Shown here: positions 12,945 through 20,288 of the stretch, one piece after another
Position numbering within the stretch: the stretch's first letter is position 1
Layout: each line of letters opens with the position of its first letter
Origin: JAAYYM01 sp964483395
GTDB lineage: Bacteria > Bacillota > Clostridia > Lachnospirales > Lachnospiraceae
Assembly (NCBI GenBank): GCA_964483395.1
Contig: CAZABT010000038.1
Location: 1 to 20,341 of the forward strand
Direction of reading: 5' to 3'
DNA: 20,341 nucleotides
Notes under the pieces: model-generated
The model's database searches: none
The model's input: only the letters and a program-made list of their open reading frames with translations
What the model was told of the DNA's origin: nothing
Made by a program: the position numbers and the translations under genes

Positions 12945-13934
12945 CTAATTCTCCTTTATTGTAAGCATCAGCAGCTCCAATGCCAAATCAAAATTAACGT
13001 TGGCATCAAGTCTCTGCTTTGTCTTTTCAATCGCTTTGATGATCGTTTCTATTCCCTCATAAGCACTTCTGTTGGCTTGTTCCCTAATATACCTGACTTC
13101 TTCCTTAAACACAAGATCGTTGGCGTCATTGGTCGCTTTAAAAAGCAGAACATCCCGATACCAAATCATGATGATATCCAGATAATCATGAATATCGACC
13201 TTATACTCGCCTATCTTTTTAATTGCCTGTATCAAATCCCCAATTTCCATATCATTGATATACTTTAATACAGTGATGGCTTCTTCCTTGATCTTATCAA
13301 AATCCTCTGATGAAGCTAAACTCTTTGCCTTTCCGATATTACCTCTGGCAAATGCCACACATATATCTGCCTGATAATCCGGTATATGAAGCTCCTCCAT
13401 CAGATATTTTCTGACTCGCTTATCCTCCACAGGCTTCATATTCAGCACAATACTTCTCGATATCAATGTCGGCAGCAATAATGATGCATTTGTTGTTAAT
13501 AAAAGAATTACCACATATTCCGGTGGCTCTTCCAACGTTTTCAGCAATGCATTCTGTGCCTGCGGTGTCATTTTTTCCGCATCATTGATGATGTATATCT
13601 TTCTGCTGCTGCTGTAAGGCTTAATTTGCACATCATGATTGATCTGATCCCGAATATCTTCAACGCTGATGGTATTTGGTTTTTCATGTGTCAGGCGCAG
13701 AATATCCGGCTGATTTTTGGTCATTGCCTGCTTACAGGAATGACACTCCATACACGGTTCTGTTCCTTCCCTTTCACACTGCAGAGTCATCGCAAATAAA
13801 TTCGCAATAAATTCTTTTCCGGAGCCTCTTTCGCCATTGATAATATATGCATGTGATACTTTGTGCATCTGTATTGCTTTCTGCAGATGCTCCTTAATCT
13901 GTTCTTGTCCTATAATATCGCTAAAATGCGGCAT
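12945..13934 (-). CDS. holB: DNA polymerase III delta' subunit
   Basis: This 329-residue AAA+ clamp-loader subunit opens with the family start FSDIIGQEQIKEHLQKA. A P-loop-like GERGSGKE (34-41) follows, with Glu where the Ser/Thr of a true Walker A should be. A zinc module is formed by C53, C61, C64 and C67. The segment KIYIINDAEKMTPQAQNALLKTLEEPP and the sensor/arginine-finger region LPTLISRS are well kept. The delta' subunit is a structural stator of the clamp loader and need not hydrolyse ATP, so the altered P-loop is not a defect. The C-terminal helical domain pairs with delta and tau. The ATG follows GAAAGG by about 10 bases. It lies 32 bp after yaaR and directly before ricT, the conserved Bacillus order. 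Confidence 0.93.
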   Translation of the reverse strand: MPHFSDIIGQEQIKEHLQKAIQMHKVSHAYIINGERGSGKEFIANLFAMTLQCEREGTEPCMECHSCKQAMTKNQPDILRLTHEKPNTISVEDIRDQINHDVQIKPYSSSRKIYIINDAEKMTPQAQNALLKTLEEPPEYVVILLLTTNASLLLPTLISRSIVLNMKPVEDKRVRKYLMEELHIPDYQADICVAFARGNIGKAKSLASSEDFDKIKEEAITVLKYINDMEIGDLIQAIKKIGEYKVDIHDYLDIIMIWYRDVLLFKATNDANDLVFKEEVRYIREQANRSAYEGIETIIKAIEKTKQRLDANVNFDLALELLMLTIKEN

Positions 13935-13966
13935 ATCTCATAACCTTTCTGATCTCATACCCTTTT

Positions 13967-14410
13967 CTATGTGAATATATCCAATAACAAACCTCTTATT
14001 TCTCCGATCTTTCCTAATATGGCAATGTGATCCTTCTCTTCCTTCATAAGCTCCTGTGCCAGATCGTCCAGATTCTGATCAATTAACTTAATGATTCCAT
14101 ATACGCGATGACGGCCTTTCTTATCCAGAAAATTCTCACGTGAAAATTCATGCGATCGGTTTATGACCTCGTTTAGAAAATCCTTGACCAGACTTCTGTA
14201 CTTCTTCATATCCCGGACATCCATTTTCTTGGATAGCTTTTTGCCCTGCTTAGAGATTTCTTCCATCATCATTCCGAGACGGGCTTGTAATTCCTGTTCC
14301 TCAATATGACTGATCAGAGTAAATTTAAAGGTTTCATCTGTCGGCTGCGCCTGCTCGGTCACGGGTGCAGAAGCTGTTGTCGGTGTTGTCTGATTGACCT
14401 TAATATCCAT
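13967..14410 (-). CDS. yaaR: YaaR family protein (DUF327)
   Basis: A 147-residue protein of the YaaR/DUF327 family. A flexible Thr/Pro/Gln-rich N-terminus (about 4-30) precedes a helical domain with the well-kept stretch VRDMKKYRSLVKDFLNEVI, then FLDKKGRHRVYGIIKLID. The family has no established biochemical function, but it almost always precedes holB, as here. The start chosen is the ATG at 14408-14410, which has AGAGGAGGTG 6-7 bases upstream; the in-frame GTG at 14419 lies within that site. It is highly charged, without membrane segment or signal peptide, so it is cytoplasmic. Confidence 0.9.
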   Translation of the reverse strand: MDIKVNQTTPTTASAPVTEQAQPTDETFKFTLISHIEEQELQARLGMMMEEISKQGKKLSKKMDVRDMKKYRSLVKDFLNEVINRSHEFSRENFLDKKGRHRVYGIIKLIDQNLDDLAQELMKEEKDHIAILGKIGEIRGLLLDIFT

Positions 14411-14431
14411 GAAATACACCTCCTCTGAAGC

Positions 14432-15016
14432 TTATGCCTGTTTGATATATGCCGCAATCTCTTCTATACATTGCGTTAGATCCTCATTGTGAAAGACCTT
14501 GTTAATCTCTGCTTTCCGGATGTTTTCCTCAGAGAAATCCTCTGTATCTGCGATAAACCTGCGGCATAGTTCCTTATATTTCGGTTCCTGCTGCTGCCTC
14601 TCTCTGTTAAGCGCCCGCTGCAGGCGGATTCCATCATCCAAATCGATATAAATCGGCAGCACATTTTCTTTTCCAAAATAATCTCTGGTCGAACAATAGG
14701 ATTCCAATGTTCCTGTCACAAGATAATGATATTTTAACAAATCTATCTGTCCGTCATCTACCGTAAAATAATGCCACACGCCATATACCGTGTGATAAGC
14801 TCGTTCCTCAATGATACTGCCTGCTACCAGAAGCTCCTGATATCGCTCCTCTGATACAAAAAAATATTCCGTTCCGTTTGTCTCACCTGAACGTATCGGC
14901 CTCGTCGTATAAAGCACCAGCTCTCGCAAATTCAAATCCTTTCGATGAATTAACTGTTTAAAAATAGTGTCTTTTCCGGAAGAGCTCTTTCCTATTACAT
15001 AATATATCTTTCCCAT
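14432..15016 (-). CDS. Guanylate-kinase-like P-loop protein
   Basis: The 194-residue protein has a guanylate-kinase fold. The P-loop is GKSSSGKDT (9-17), and the GMP-binding region shows YTTRPIRSGETNGTEYFFVS (36-55). True guanylate kinase has Y-G-T-P or similar after the E-x-A segment; here it is ERAYHTVYGVWHYFTVDDG, so the substrate pocket is changed. The lid arginines are present (QRALNRERQQ, then CRRF). It may phosphorylate GMP or another nucleotide, or be a regulatory relative; a second, canonical gmk is expected elsewhere in the genome. The start chosen is the ATG at 15014-15016 (MGKIYYVIGKS), 1 bp after the stop of the HD gene. The longer in-frame start at 15058 lies within that gene. 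It occupies the operon slot that tmk holds in Bacillus subtilis. Confidence 0.8.
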   Translation of the reverse strand: MGKIYYVIGKSSSGKDTIFKQLIHRKDLNLRELVLYTTRPIRSGETNGTEYFFVSEERYQELLVAGSIIEERAYHTVYGVWHYFTVDDGQIDLLKYHYLVTGTLESYCSTRDYFGKENVLPIYIDLDDGIRLQRALNRERQQQEPKYKELCRRFIADTEDFSEENIRKAEINKVFHNEDLTQCIEEIAAYIKQA

Positions 15017-15017
15017 A

Positions 15018-15512
15018 CTATTTTGTATCCTCTGTTGATAGCCTGTTTTTATGAACATGCAGCGTTTCTAGCAATGAGCAATATGTATCTGCCAAATTTA
15101 CGATCCAGGCCTCTCTGCACCTTGGCGGACTGACATTTAACGGCCACATATGCTTCTTAATGATCTCCTCCTCCAGAATATTGAGGTTAAAATCATTGCT
15201 TGCATTCTGCAACGCAATTCTTGCATGTCTAAAACCATGCCAATTCGGACTCTGCTCCGGTTTGTGCCAGTCATAAAGAAAATAATCATGAAGCAATGCG
15301 CCCCGAATCAATGTTTTTTCATCACATTTTGCATGCAGCAGACTGTCCAGCTTCAAGCTTGCCCGTGCAACACTCATACAGTGCTGGCGAACTGTAATAT
15401 TTCCATGCTGTATATATGCATCCTGCTCCTGAAAACGAGGGGCTTTGAGAATATCTTCCCCATACTGCTCTATCATTTCATTCAAATACGGCACCGACTT
15501 TCTATGCCACAA
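15018..15512 (-). CDS. HD-domain protein, putative phosphohydrolase
   Basis: The protein has an HD metal-dependent phosphohydrolase domain, with the ligands H-x(n)-HD-x(n)-D. From the chosen start these are H44 (VRQHCMSVA), H75-D76 (ALLHDYFLYDWH) and D142 (IVNLADTYCSL), plus HGFRHARIAL and KKHMWPLN, which recur in a clostridial HD group whose substrate is unknown. The start is uncertain. The frame is open to an ATG at 15596, but that would overlap the DUF308 gene by 83 bp and give a lysine-rich tail that is only its out-of-frame shadow. A TTG at 15510-15512, with GAGGT 5 bases upstream, directly follows the DUF308 stop and yields 164 residues. A GTG at 15530 is a further option. The neighbour is the GMK-like gene, 1 bp downstream. 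Confidence 0.8.
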   Translation of the reverse strand: MWHRKSVPYLNEMIEQYGEDILKAPRFQEQDAYIQHGNITVRQHCMSVARASLKLDSLLHAKCDEKTLIRGALLHDYFLYDWHKPEQSPNWHGFRHARIALQNASNDFNLNILEEEIIKKHMWPLNVSPPRCREAWIVNLADTYCSLLETLHVHKNRLSTEDTK

Positions 15513-15513
15513 T

Positions 15514-16158
15514 TTAGACCTCGTTTCCACTCTGTTCTTCGCCTTCTTGATCTTCTTTTTCTCGTTGGTCTGATTCTTCTGTCGCCTCCACATCAACGGC
15601 TTCTGCTTCTTCTCTTGCTGTTCTCAATACTTTGATCTGCTTGATCAGAAAGAACATCGTAATCAGATCCGTTACTCCTCCAAAGATAAAACCAATGCCA
15701 ACCAGTCTCGTAAAGATTTCTGCCATACTCTTTGGCTCTAACAGAAGAATAACAGAAATCGTAATACACAACAGCGCAAAAACAAGTACATAAACCCATC
15801 CGCTGAAATGAGCCCTTTTCAAATCAATTGCATGCTGCATCTTCACAATACCATTGGCAAAAACAACAATTCCCATCAGCATCGGTATCATTGCTATCAC
15901 TGCATCTACCTTTAAGATAATGCAGACTCCAATCACTATAATGACCGTTCCTATGACCAGGTCATATTGATAATATGCCTCCATCAAATCTTTTCTGAAA
16001 TATGCAATCACATAATACAAACCTACTACCAACAGACATCCCGCAAATATATAGCATATCGTTTTCATTGTAGTATCCGGAAATGCTACCAAAATAATGC
16101 CCAGCAGAATACATAGAACAGATAATAAACTAGAACTTACCTTCATTTTCTTCTCCAT
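15514..16158 (-). CDS. DUF308 (HdeD-like) membrane protein
   Basis: A 214-residue integral membrane protein with six predicted helices (about 8-28, 33-53, 65-85, 87-105, 119-140 and 148-172), arranged as the repeated helix pairs of the DUF308/HdeD family. Family members have no fixed biochemical function; E. coli HdeD is linked to acid resistance. The C-terminus (about 175-214) is a cytoplasmic, strongly acidic tail rich in Glu (EATEESDQREKEDQEGEEQ). The ATG follows AAGGAGGAATAGCA and lies 2 bp after the stop of the GT-C gene, so it belongs to the same transcript. Its presence behind three glycan-type genes could mean a membrane role in that module, but this is only context. Confidence 0.85.
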   Translation of the reverse strand: MEKKMKVSSSLLSVLCILLGIILVAFPDTTMKTICYIFAGCLLVVGLYYVIAYFRKDLMEAYYQYDLVIGTVIIVIGVCIILKVDAVIAMIPMLMGIVVFANGIVKMQHAIDLKRAHFSGWVYVLVFALLCITISVILLLEPKSMAEIFTRLVGIGFIFGGVTDLITMFFLIKQIKVLRTAREEAEAVDVEATEESDQREKEDQEGEEQSGNEV

Positions 16159-16160
16159 TG

Positions 16161-17819
16161 CTATTCCTCCTTAATCTGTTTGCAGTTTTCATCCAATGTT
16201 TCCTTGTAATTATCAATCAGATAATCGTACTCTCCCATATTGATCTTAATAATTGCATTGATTCTCTCCGAACTGAACAGATCCCCTCTGGTAATTAGCC
16301 TGATCACATCATAATACTCTGCCAGATTTTCATCCTCCAGCATATTACCATTGTACATCACTGTCTCTCCGTAGCCGGCCGGAGACTCCCTCCACATATG
16401 GCCAATTCTCCAATTATCCTCTCTGACTGCCGGAAGCTTTGACAAAAACGGATCACCAAGTGCATACAGATCATTTAAATATAAATCAGAATTATAGTAT
16501 ATTGAAATTCCGGGAACCATACGCAGCAGTCCTCCGGTATTGTCATGCTCTCTAAGATCCTCTATTCCTGCCTCATTCCATGCCTCACGAATACATAACT
16601 TCCCTGTCTTTAAATAAGATATGGTATTATTAAACAGACTTGTGTATCGAAAATAATTTCCTCTTTCATCTGATATCGGCGAATTAAACGTATTTCCAAA
16701 CATAAACTGTGCATTGATCACTCTGGTCGTCATTGCATAAATCAAGCCTAAAGCAACCACCATCGTATAGACCGCTGAAATCCTCTGTGGCTTTTTACAA
16801 GCAGCAAAGTTCTGATTTTCTATGACCATATAAGTGCATATGCTCATGAAAAACATTACGGTAAAATGGCGGCCTACCATAAAATCGCCTCCGATATACA
16901 TCAAATATGCCGCATAGATTACCATTCCAAGTACAGTGTAAATATATTTTGCTCTGCGCATGCACAGTACAATGATTACAACCATAAATGGAACTGCAAG
17001 CAGCAGAATATCTGCAATTCCTGTTGTGATGACATACTGTACGCCTCTATACAAATATTCCTTCAGCGGAATTTGTGTTCCCAGCTTTACAAATGCAGTA
17101 TTTGGAACCGGAAATCCATAATAGAACGTCGAAAAAAGCTCCCATCCGATAAACGGTAATAACCCTGCAATTCCAAGACCAACTGCTTTTAAAAAGGAAA
17201 CCTTGTTCCTCTGAAACAGATATACATACAAAATCATGGGAACAAACATCAGCACAGCATCCATTCTTGTCATGGCAATCAAAGAAATCAAGATTGCCAG
17301 CATAAACATTCTCTTTGCCGTATAAACATCTGTATCAAAATAGTATTTTAAAAATAAGGCTGCTAAAAAAAACAGCAGGCTGTTTTCTAATCCTGATGTT
17401 GTATAACTGACAAAGCAAAAGCTTCCGATCAATGTCACAAATGCCAGTATGACTTGCTTTTTGCTTTTACAAAATGTCTTTACCAATATGCGATAAGCCA
17501 ATGTAGAAAAAATAATACAGATTAAAAGAGAGACCACGAACATTTTACGAATCAAAAAATATCCGCACGCAACAATCAGTGTAAACAATGGACAAGAGGT
17601 CGCAGAAGCCCTTTCTCCGACATTATAGACAAACCCATTTCCCAATACAAGGTTTTTCGCCATGATATATGCATGATAAGCATCATCGCTTTGCCATGCC
17701 AGCAAAGTGATGATACCTATAAAGATTACAGTTGTAATCAATCTGTATCGATTGATCTCAGAAGAATAATATTTTTTTATCTGCTGCTTTTTCTGTTGTA
17801 CAGTTGCTTGAAAATCCAT
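16161..17819 (-). CDS. GT-C membrane glycosyltransferase (AftB/ArnT-like)
   Basis: The 552-residue membrane protein has about ten to eleven helices. After the first helix it carries the GT-C catalytic aspartate pair (SDDAYHAYIMAKNLVLGNGF, D45-D46) in the first outer loop, then VYNVGERASATSCPLF, and later YIGGDFMVGRHFT. This pattern resembles the arabinofuranosyl- and aminoarabinosyl-transferases AftB and ArnT, which use polyprenyl-phosphate sugars. A soluble C-terminal region (about 370-552), with RIGHMWRESPAGYGETV, probably lies outside the cell. It should move a sugar from a lipid carrier to a surface glycan; donor and acceptor are unknown. The start chosen is the ATG at 17817-17819, with AGGAG 8 bases upstream; the GTG just before it is less likely. 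It follows the GT2 gene by 21 bp. Confidence 0.78.
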   Translation of the reverse strand: MDFQATVQQKKQQIKKYYSSEINRYRLITTVIFIGIITLLAWQSDDAYHAYIMAKNLVLGNGFVYNVGERASATSCPLFTLIVACGYFLIRKMFVVSLLICIIFSTLAYRILVKTFCKSKKQVILAFVTLIGSFCFVSYTTSGLENSLLFFLAALFLKYYFDTDVYTAKRMFMLAILISLIAMTRMDAVLMFVPMILYVYLFQRNKVSFLKAVGLGIAGLLPFIGWELFSTFYYGFPVPNTAFVKLGTQIPLKEYLYRGVQYVITTGIADILLLAVPFMVVIIVLCMRRAKYIYTVLGMVIYAAYLMYIGGDFMVGRHFTVMFFMSICTYMVIENQNFAACKKPQRISAVYTMVVALGLIYAMTTRVINAQFMFGNTFNSPISDERGNYFRYTSLFNNTISYLKTGKLCIREAWNEAGIEDLREHDNTGGLLRMVPGISIYYNSDLYLNDLYALGDPFLSKLPAVREDNWRIGHMWRESPAGYGETVMYNGNMLEDENLAEYYDVIRLITRGDLFSSERINAIIKINMGEYDYLIDNYKETLDENCKQIKEE

Positions 17820-17840
17820 CACTTGTTCTCCTGTCGATTG

Positions 17841-18560
17841 CTACGAATTTTTACGCATCACGTTTTCTTCGTTTTTCTTCAATTGAAACAGCAGTCTTAA
17901 TGCCTCTGTAACGGATTTCAATTTGATACTGGATTGAGAACCGATATAATGAATCGGGACCTCTATCGTCTTTTTATTTCTACAGTAAAATCTCATTTCT
18001 GTCTGATACATATGTCCAAGAGATAGAAAAGCATCTAGATCCATACTTTCCAGTATCTCTCTCTGAAACCCTTCAAATCCGCTTGTCATGTCCTTCAGCT
18101 TCGTGCCAAGAACAAGATTAGAAAGTATCGTTCCTCCGGAACTGAGAATCCTTCTGTATAAAGGATGATTGGAGATATCACCGCCTTCTGTAAAACGGGA
18201 GCCCCATACACAGTCATAACCCTCCTCAAGCTTATCAATAAACTGCGGAATCTCCTTTGGCAAATGACTTCCGCCGCCGTCCATTTCAATAATCTGTTCC
18301 GCCCCATCAGCAAGTGCTGCTTTAAAACCATATAAATAACAAGTAATCACGCCCTTGGATTCCTTATGGTAGAGCATTTTGATTCTATCGTATTTTTTTT
18401 CCATCTTATGGATAATTTCTTCTGTTCTGTCTTTTGAGTATGCATCTATGACCGGATACAGATACAGATTGTCATACGGAAGCTGCATAACCTCCTCTAA
18501 CACTGCACCCATTGTAGCTTCTTCATTTGCTACAGGCATTACTATAATTGTTTTCTTCAT
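17841..18560 (-). CDS. GT2 family glycosyltransferase (polyprenyl-phosphate sugar synthase-like)
   Basis: A 239-residue GT-A type enzyme without membrane helices, similar to dolichol/polyprenyl-phosphate mannose synthases. Signatures are MPVANEEATMGAVL (8-21), VIDAYSKDRTEEII (37-50) and EMDGGGSHLPKEIP (92-105). The classical D-x-D metal site of DPM synthases (D-A-D-x-S-H) is altered here to D-G-G-G-S-H, keeping D94 and S98-H99. Later GSRFTEGG and DMTSGFEGFQR match the family. The likely job is to load a sugar from a nucleotide donor onto polyprenyl phosphate, feeding the GT-C enzyme encoded next to it. The ATG follows TTGAGGT by about 8 bases. It lies 44 bp after the FAD-protein gene. Confidence 0.83.
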   Translation of the reverse strand: MKKTIIVMPVANEEATMGAVLEEVMQLPYDNLYLYPVIDAYSKDRTEEIIHKMEKKYDRIKMLYHKESKGVITCYLYGFKAALADGAEQIIEMDGGGSHLPKEIPQFIDKLEEGYDCVWGSRFTEGGDISNHPLYRRILSSGGTILSNLVLGTKLKDMTSGFEGFQREILESMDLDAFLSLGHMYQTEMRFYCRNKKTIEVPIHYIGSQSSIKLKSVTEALRLLFQLKKNEENVMRKNS

Positions 18561-18604
18561 CTATCTACCTCAAATATTTCATAATCATACTTTTTATTCA
18601 AAAT

Positions 18605-19792
18605 TTATTTAGAAAAGCCGTCGGCCATATTCATTGCAAGTTCTACCACAACATCTGAATTATAATGCTGCCATTCACCCCATCTGCCAAGTCCGTAGAC
18701 TCCTTTTGCTTCCGTCCATGATAAAAGCTCCTTCATTGCTTCCTGCTTTCCAATCGTATTAAGAGGATACGCATACTCGTTTACATGAGCATATGCTTCC
18801 GTCCTTTCCCAACGAGTCAAATTGGTTTCAGTCCAATAGCCATTAGACTGAGGACAGAAATTATGTCTTACCAAAATTCTGTGATAAGACAAGGCAGGAT
18901 CAGGATAGTAAATCCAATGTGCCGATGTCTCCATATGCTCCGGGTGATATTCCGTAACAATAGAGCTGTACCTCAGTGAATCAACTACTTTTCTAAATGC
19001 ATCCGGCATACCGGAGATTTCACCAAAAGATTTCCATGGAGCTGTATTTATGATCTTATCTGCATGATAAGTACCATTTACCTCTCGCTTATCAAAATCA
19101 AACTTTTCGACTTTGGTATTGTATACAATCCGTTCTCCCAACGCTCTTGCCATGCGAGACCATAATTCACCATAACCATATTGTTTCGGATAATAGAACT
19201 TTGCGTGAGCCGGCTGTAAGCCGTAAGCTCTTCTCTCAAGACAACTGATCAATGTCTCATCAAATGACACATTTGGAAGCTTCTCCAACCAATAGGTTCC
19301 AAGCGCATTCAAATCCTCCCCAAACATTTTCTGATTATAGGGAATCATATATTCCTTTGCAATCTTTGTCCCAAGCTTCCAATATATCCAGTCAATAAAC
19401 TTCTCCGGTGTCTCTAATCCAAGATTACAGCCTGCAATTGCGATTGCCTTCAGATACTCCACCTGATCCGGTATCTTCATCTGCCAAATATTCGCTTCAA
19501 TCGGACTGCTGATCATCATCTGATGAATCTCTATTTGTGAGTCTCTGCTATATGTGTCCCACTCAGCTTCCGGCATAAACTCAAAAAGAAAACGCAGCAC
19601 CTCTTGCCTCTTGACATCCAGAAAATGTCCCCCTCCAATATCAAACGGACTTCCATCAACCTGTGCACTTCTGCACAAGCCCCCTGCCTCTTCTTCCTGT
19701 TCTAAAACCAGAAAATCATTTTCACCATTCTGCAGCAGTCTGTTTGCAACTGAAAGACCCGCCGGTCCTGCTCCTATAATTAAATAATTCAT
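18605..19792 (-). CDS. FAD-dependent UDP-galactopyranose-mutase-like protein
   Basis: This 395-residue flavoprotein opens with a Rossmann FAD motif, YLIIGAGPAGLSVANRLL (GxGxxG at 7-12), then VLEQEEEAGGLCRS and FDIGGGHFLD, typical of the protoporphyrinogen-oxidase / amine-oxidase / UDP-galactopyranose mutase superfamily. Near the C-terminus GVYGLGRWGEWQHYNSDVVV resembles the FAD-closing segment of UGM-type enzymes. The catalytic chemistry is not certain. The partnership with a polyprenyl-phosphate GT2 and a GT-C transferase favours a sugar-ring mutase-like or other sugar-modifying role over haem synthesis. The ATG at 19790-19792 follows AAGGA by 10-11 bases. It is the first gene of the long operon, with a -10 box at 19810-19815. 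Confidence 0.75.
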   Translation of the reverse strand: MNYLIIGAGPAGLSVANRLLQNGENDFLVLEQEEEAGGLCRSAQVDGSPFDIGGGHFLDVKRQEVLRFLFEFMPEAEWDTYSRDSQIEIHQMMISSPIEANIWQMKIPDQVEYLKAIAIAGCNLGLETPEKFIDWIYWKLGTKIAKEYMIPYNQKMFGEDLNALGTYWLEKLPNVSFDETLISCLERRAYGLQPAHAKFYYPKQYGYGELWSRMARALGERIVYNTKVEKFDFDKREVNGTYHADKIINTAPWKSFGEISGMPDAFRKVVDSLRYSSIVTEYHPEHMETSAHWIYYPDPALSYHRILVRHNFCPQSNGYWTETNLTRWERTEAYAHVNEYAYPLNTIGKQEAMKELLSWTEAKGVYGLGRWGEWQHYNSDVVVELAMNMADGFSK

Positions 19793-19809
19793 CTATTCTG
19801 CATCCTTAT

Positions 19810-19815
19810 ATTATA
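19810..19815 (-). promoter_or_regulatory. Probable -10 of the long operon promoter
   Basis: On the minus strand a perfect TATAAT lies 17 bp upstream of the FAD-protein start, within the 61-bp spacer after the HPt gene. No good -35 is seen (best is CTGTTA with an 18-bp spacer). Transcription may also read through from the HPt gene, since there is no terminator between them. Confidence 0.4.
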
Positions 19816-19853
19816 TAGTCCAAGATACATTTTAACAGTTTTCGAGCAAAACA

Positions 19854-20183
19854 TCAATCACCACTTGCTTTTTCAAACTCTTCTATGACCTGCTGATACA
19901 TACGGATAACATTCTGCCATTGTGATTCTGTAATTTTCTCACTGTTGGTCTTGCACTCCTGATTGATCTCTCTTGCCATATCAGCAAGATCATTTGCGCC
20001 AAGTGTTGCCGCTACGCTCTTCAAAGAATGTGTTTCCAAAGCCAATACTTTAAGATCCTTTTCTTTTAATCCATTTTGTAGATTCTGTACTCTTTTGTGC
20101 CCATCCTTACAAAAAACAGTGATAATATCCTGGTATATTTCTTCTCCTCCACAATTCTGAATCCCCTGTGAAAAATCTATCAT
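19854..20183 (-). CDS. HPt-domain (histidine phosphotransfer) protein
   Basis: A 109-residue all-helical protein of the HPt type. The phosphorylatable histidine is H52 in LETHSLKSVAATLGANDLAD, which fits the H-[SA]-L-K-[GS]-x-A-x-x-[LI]-G signature. HPt proteins pass phosphoryl groups between receiver domains in multistep phosphorelays. Here it stands alone, with no receiver or kinase gene in the window, so its partners must be encoded elsewhere. The start chosen is the ATG at 20181-20183 (MIDFSQGIQ), with GGGAGGA about 6 bases upstream; the in-frame TTG at 20198 overlaps that site. A possible -10 (TATAGT) lies upstream near 20226, without a convincing -35. It follows the tRNA-Phe terminator. 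Confidence 0.87.
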   Translation of the reverse strand: MIDFSQGIQNCGGEEIYQDIITVFCKDGHKRVQNLQNGLKEKDLKVLALETHSLKSVAATLGANDLADMAREINQECKTNSEKITESQWQNVIRMYQQVIEEFEKASGD

Positions 20184-20241
20184 TTGTAATCCTCCCAATG
20201 AATCATTATGACCTTTATCTCTACACTATACTATCATAATA

Positions 20242-20274
20242 CAAAAAGAACTTCTACCAAAAAATAGAAGCTCT
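20242..20274 (-). terminator. Terminator after tRNA-Phe
   Basis: AGAACTTCTA (20247-20256) and TAGAAGCTCT (20265-20274) form a 10-bp stem with one G-U pair and an 8-nt loop. On the minus strand a T run follows. It lies 15 bp after the tRNA 3' end. Confidence 0.8.
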
Positions 20275-20288
20275 TTCATTACTTTTCG

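Noticed and set aside
12978..13934. holB as inactive because the P-loop ends in Glu
   Set aside because: Delta' subunits commonly lack a working ATP site; the zinc cysteines and clamp-loader segments are intact.
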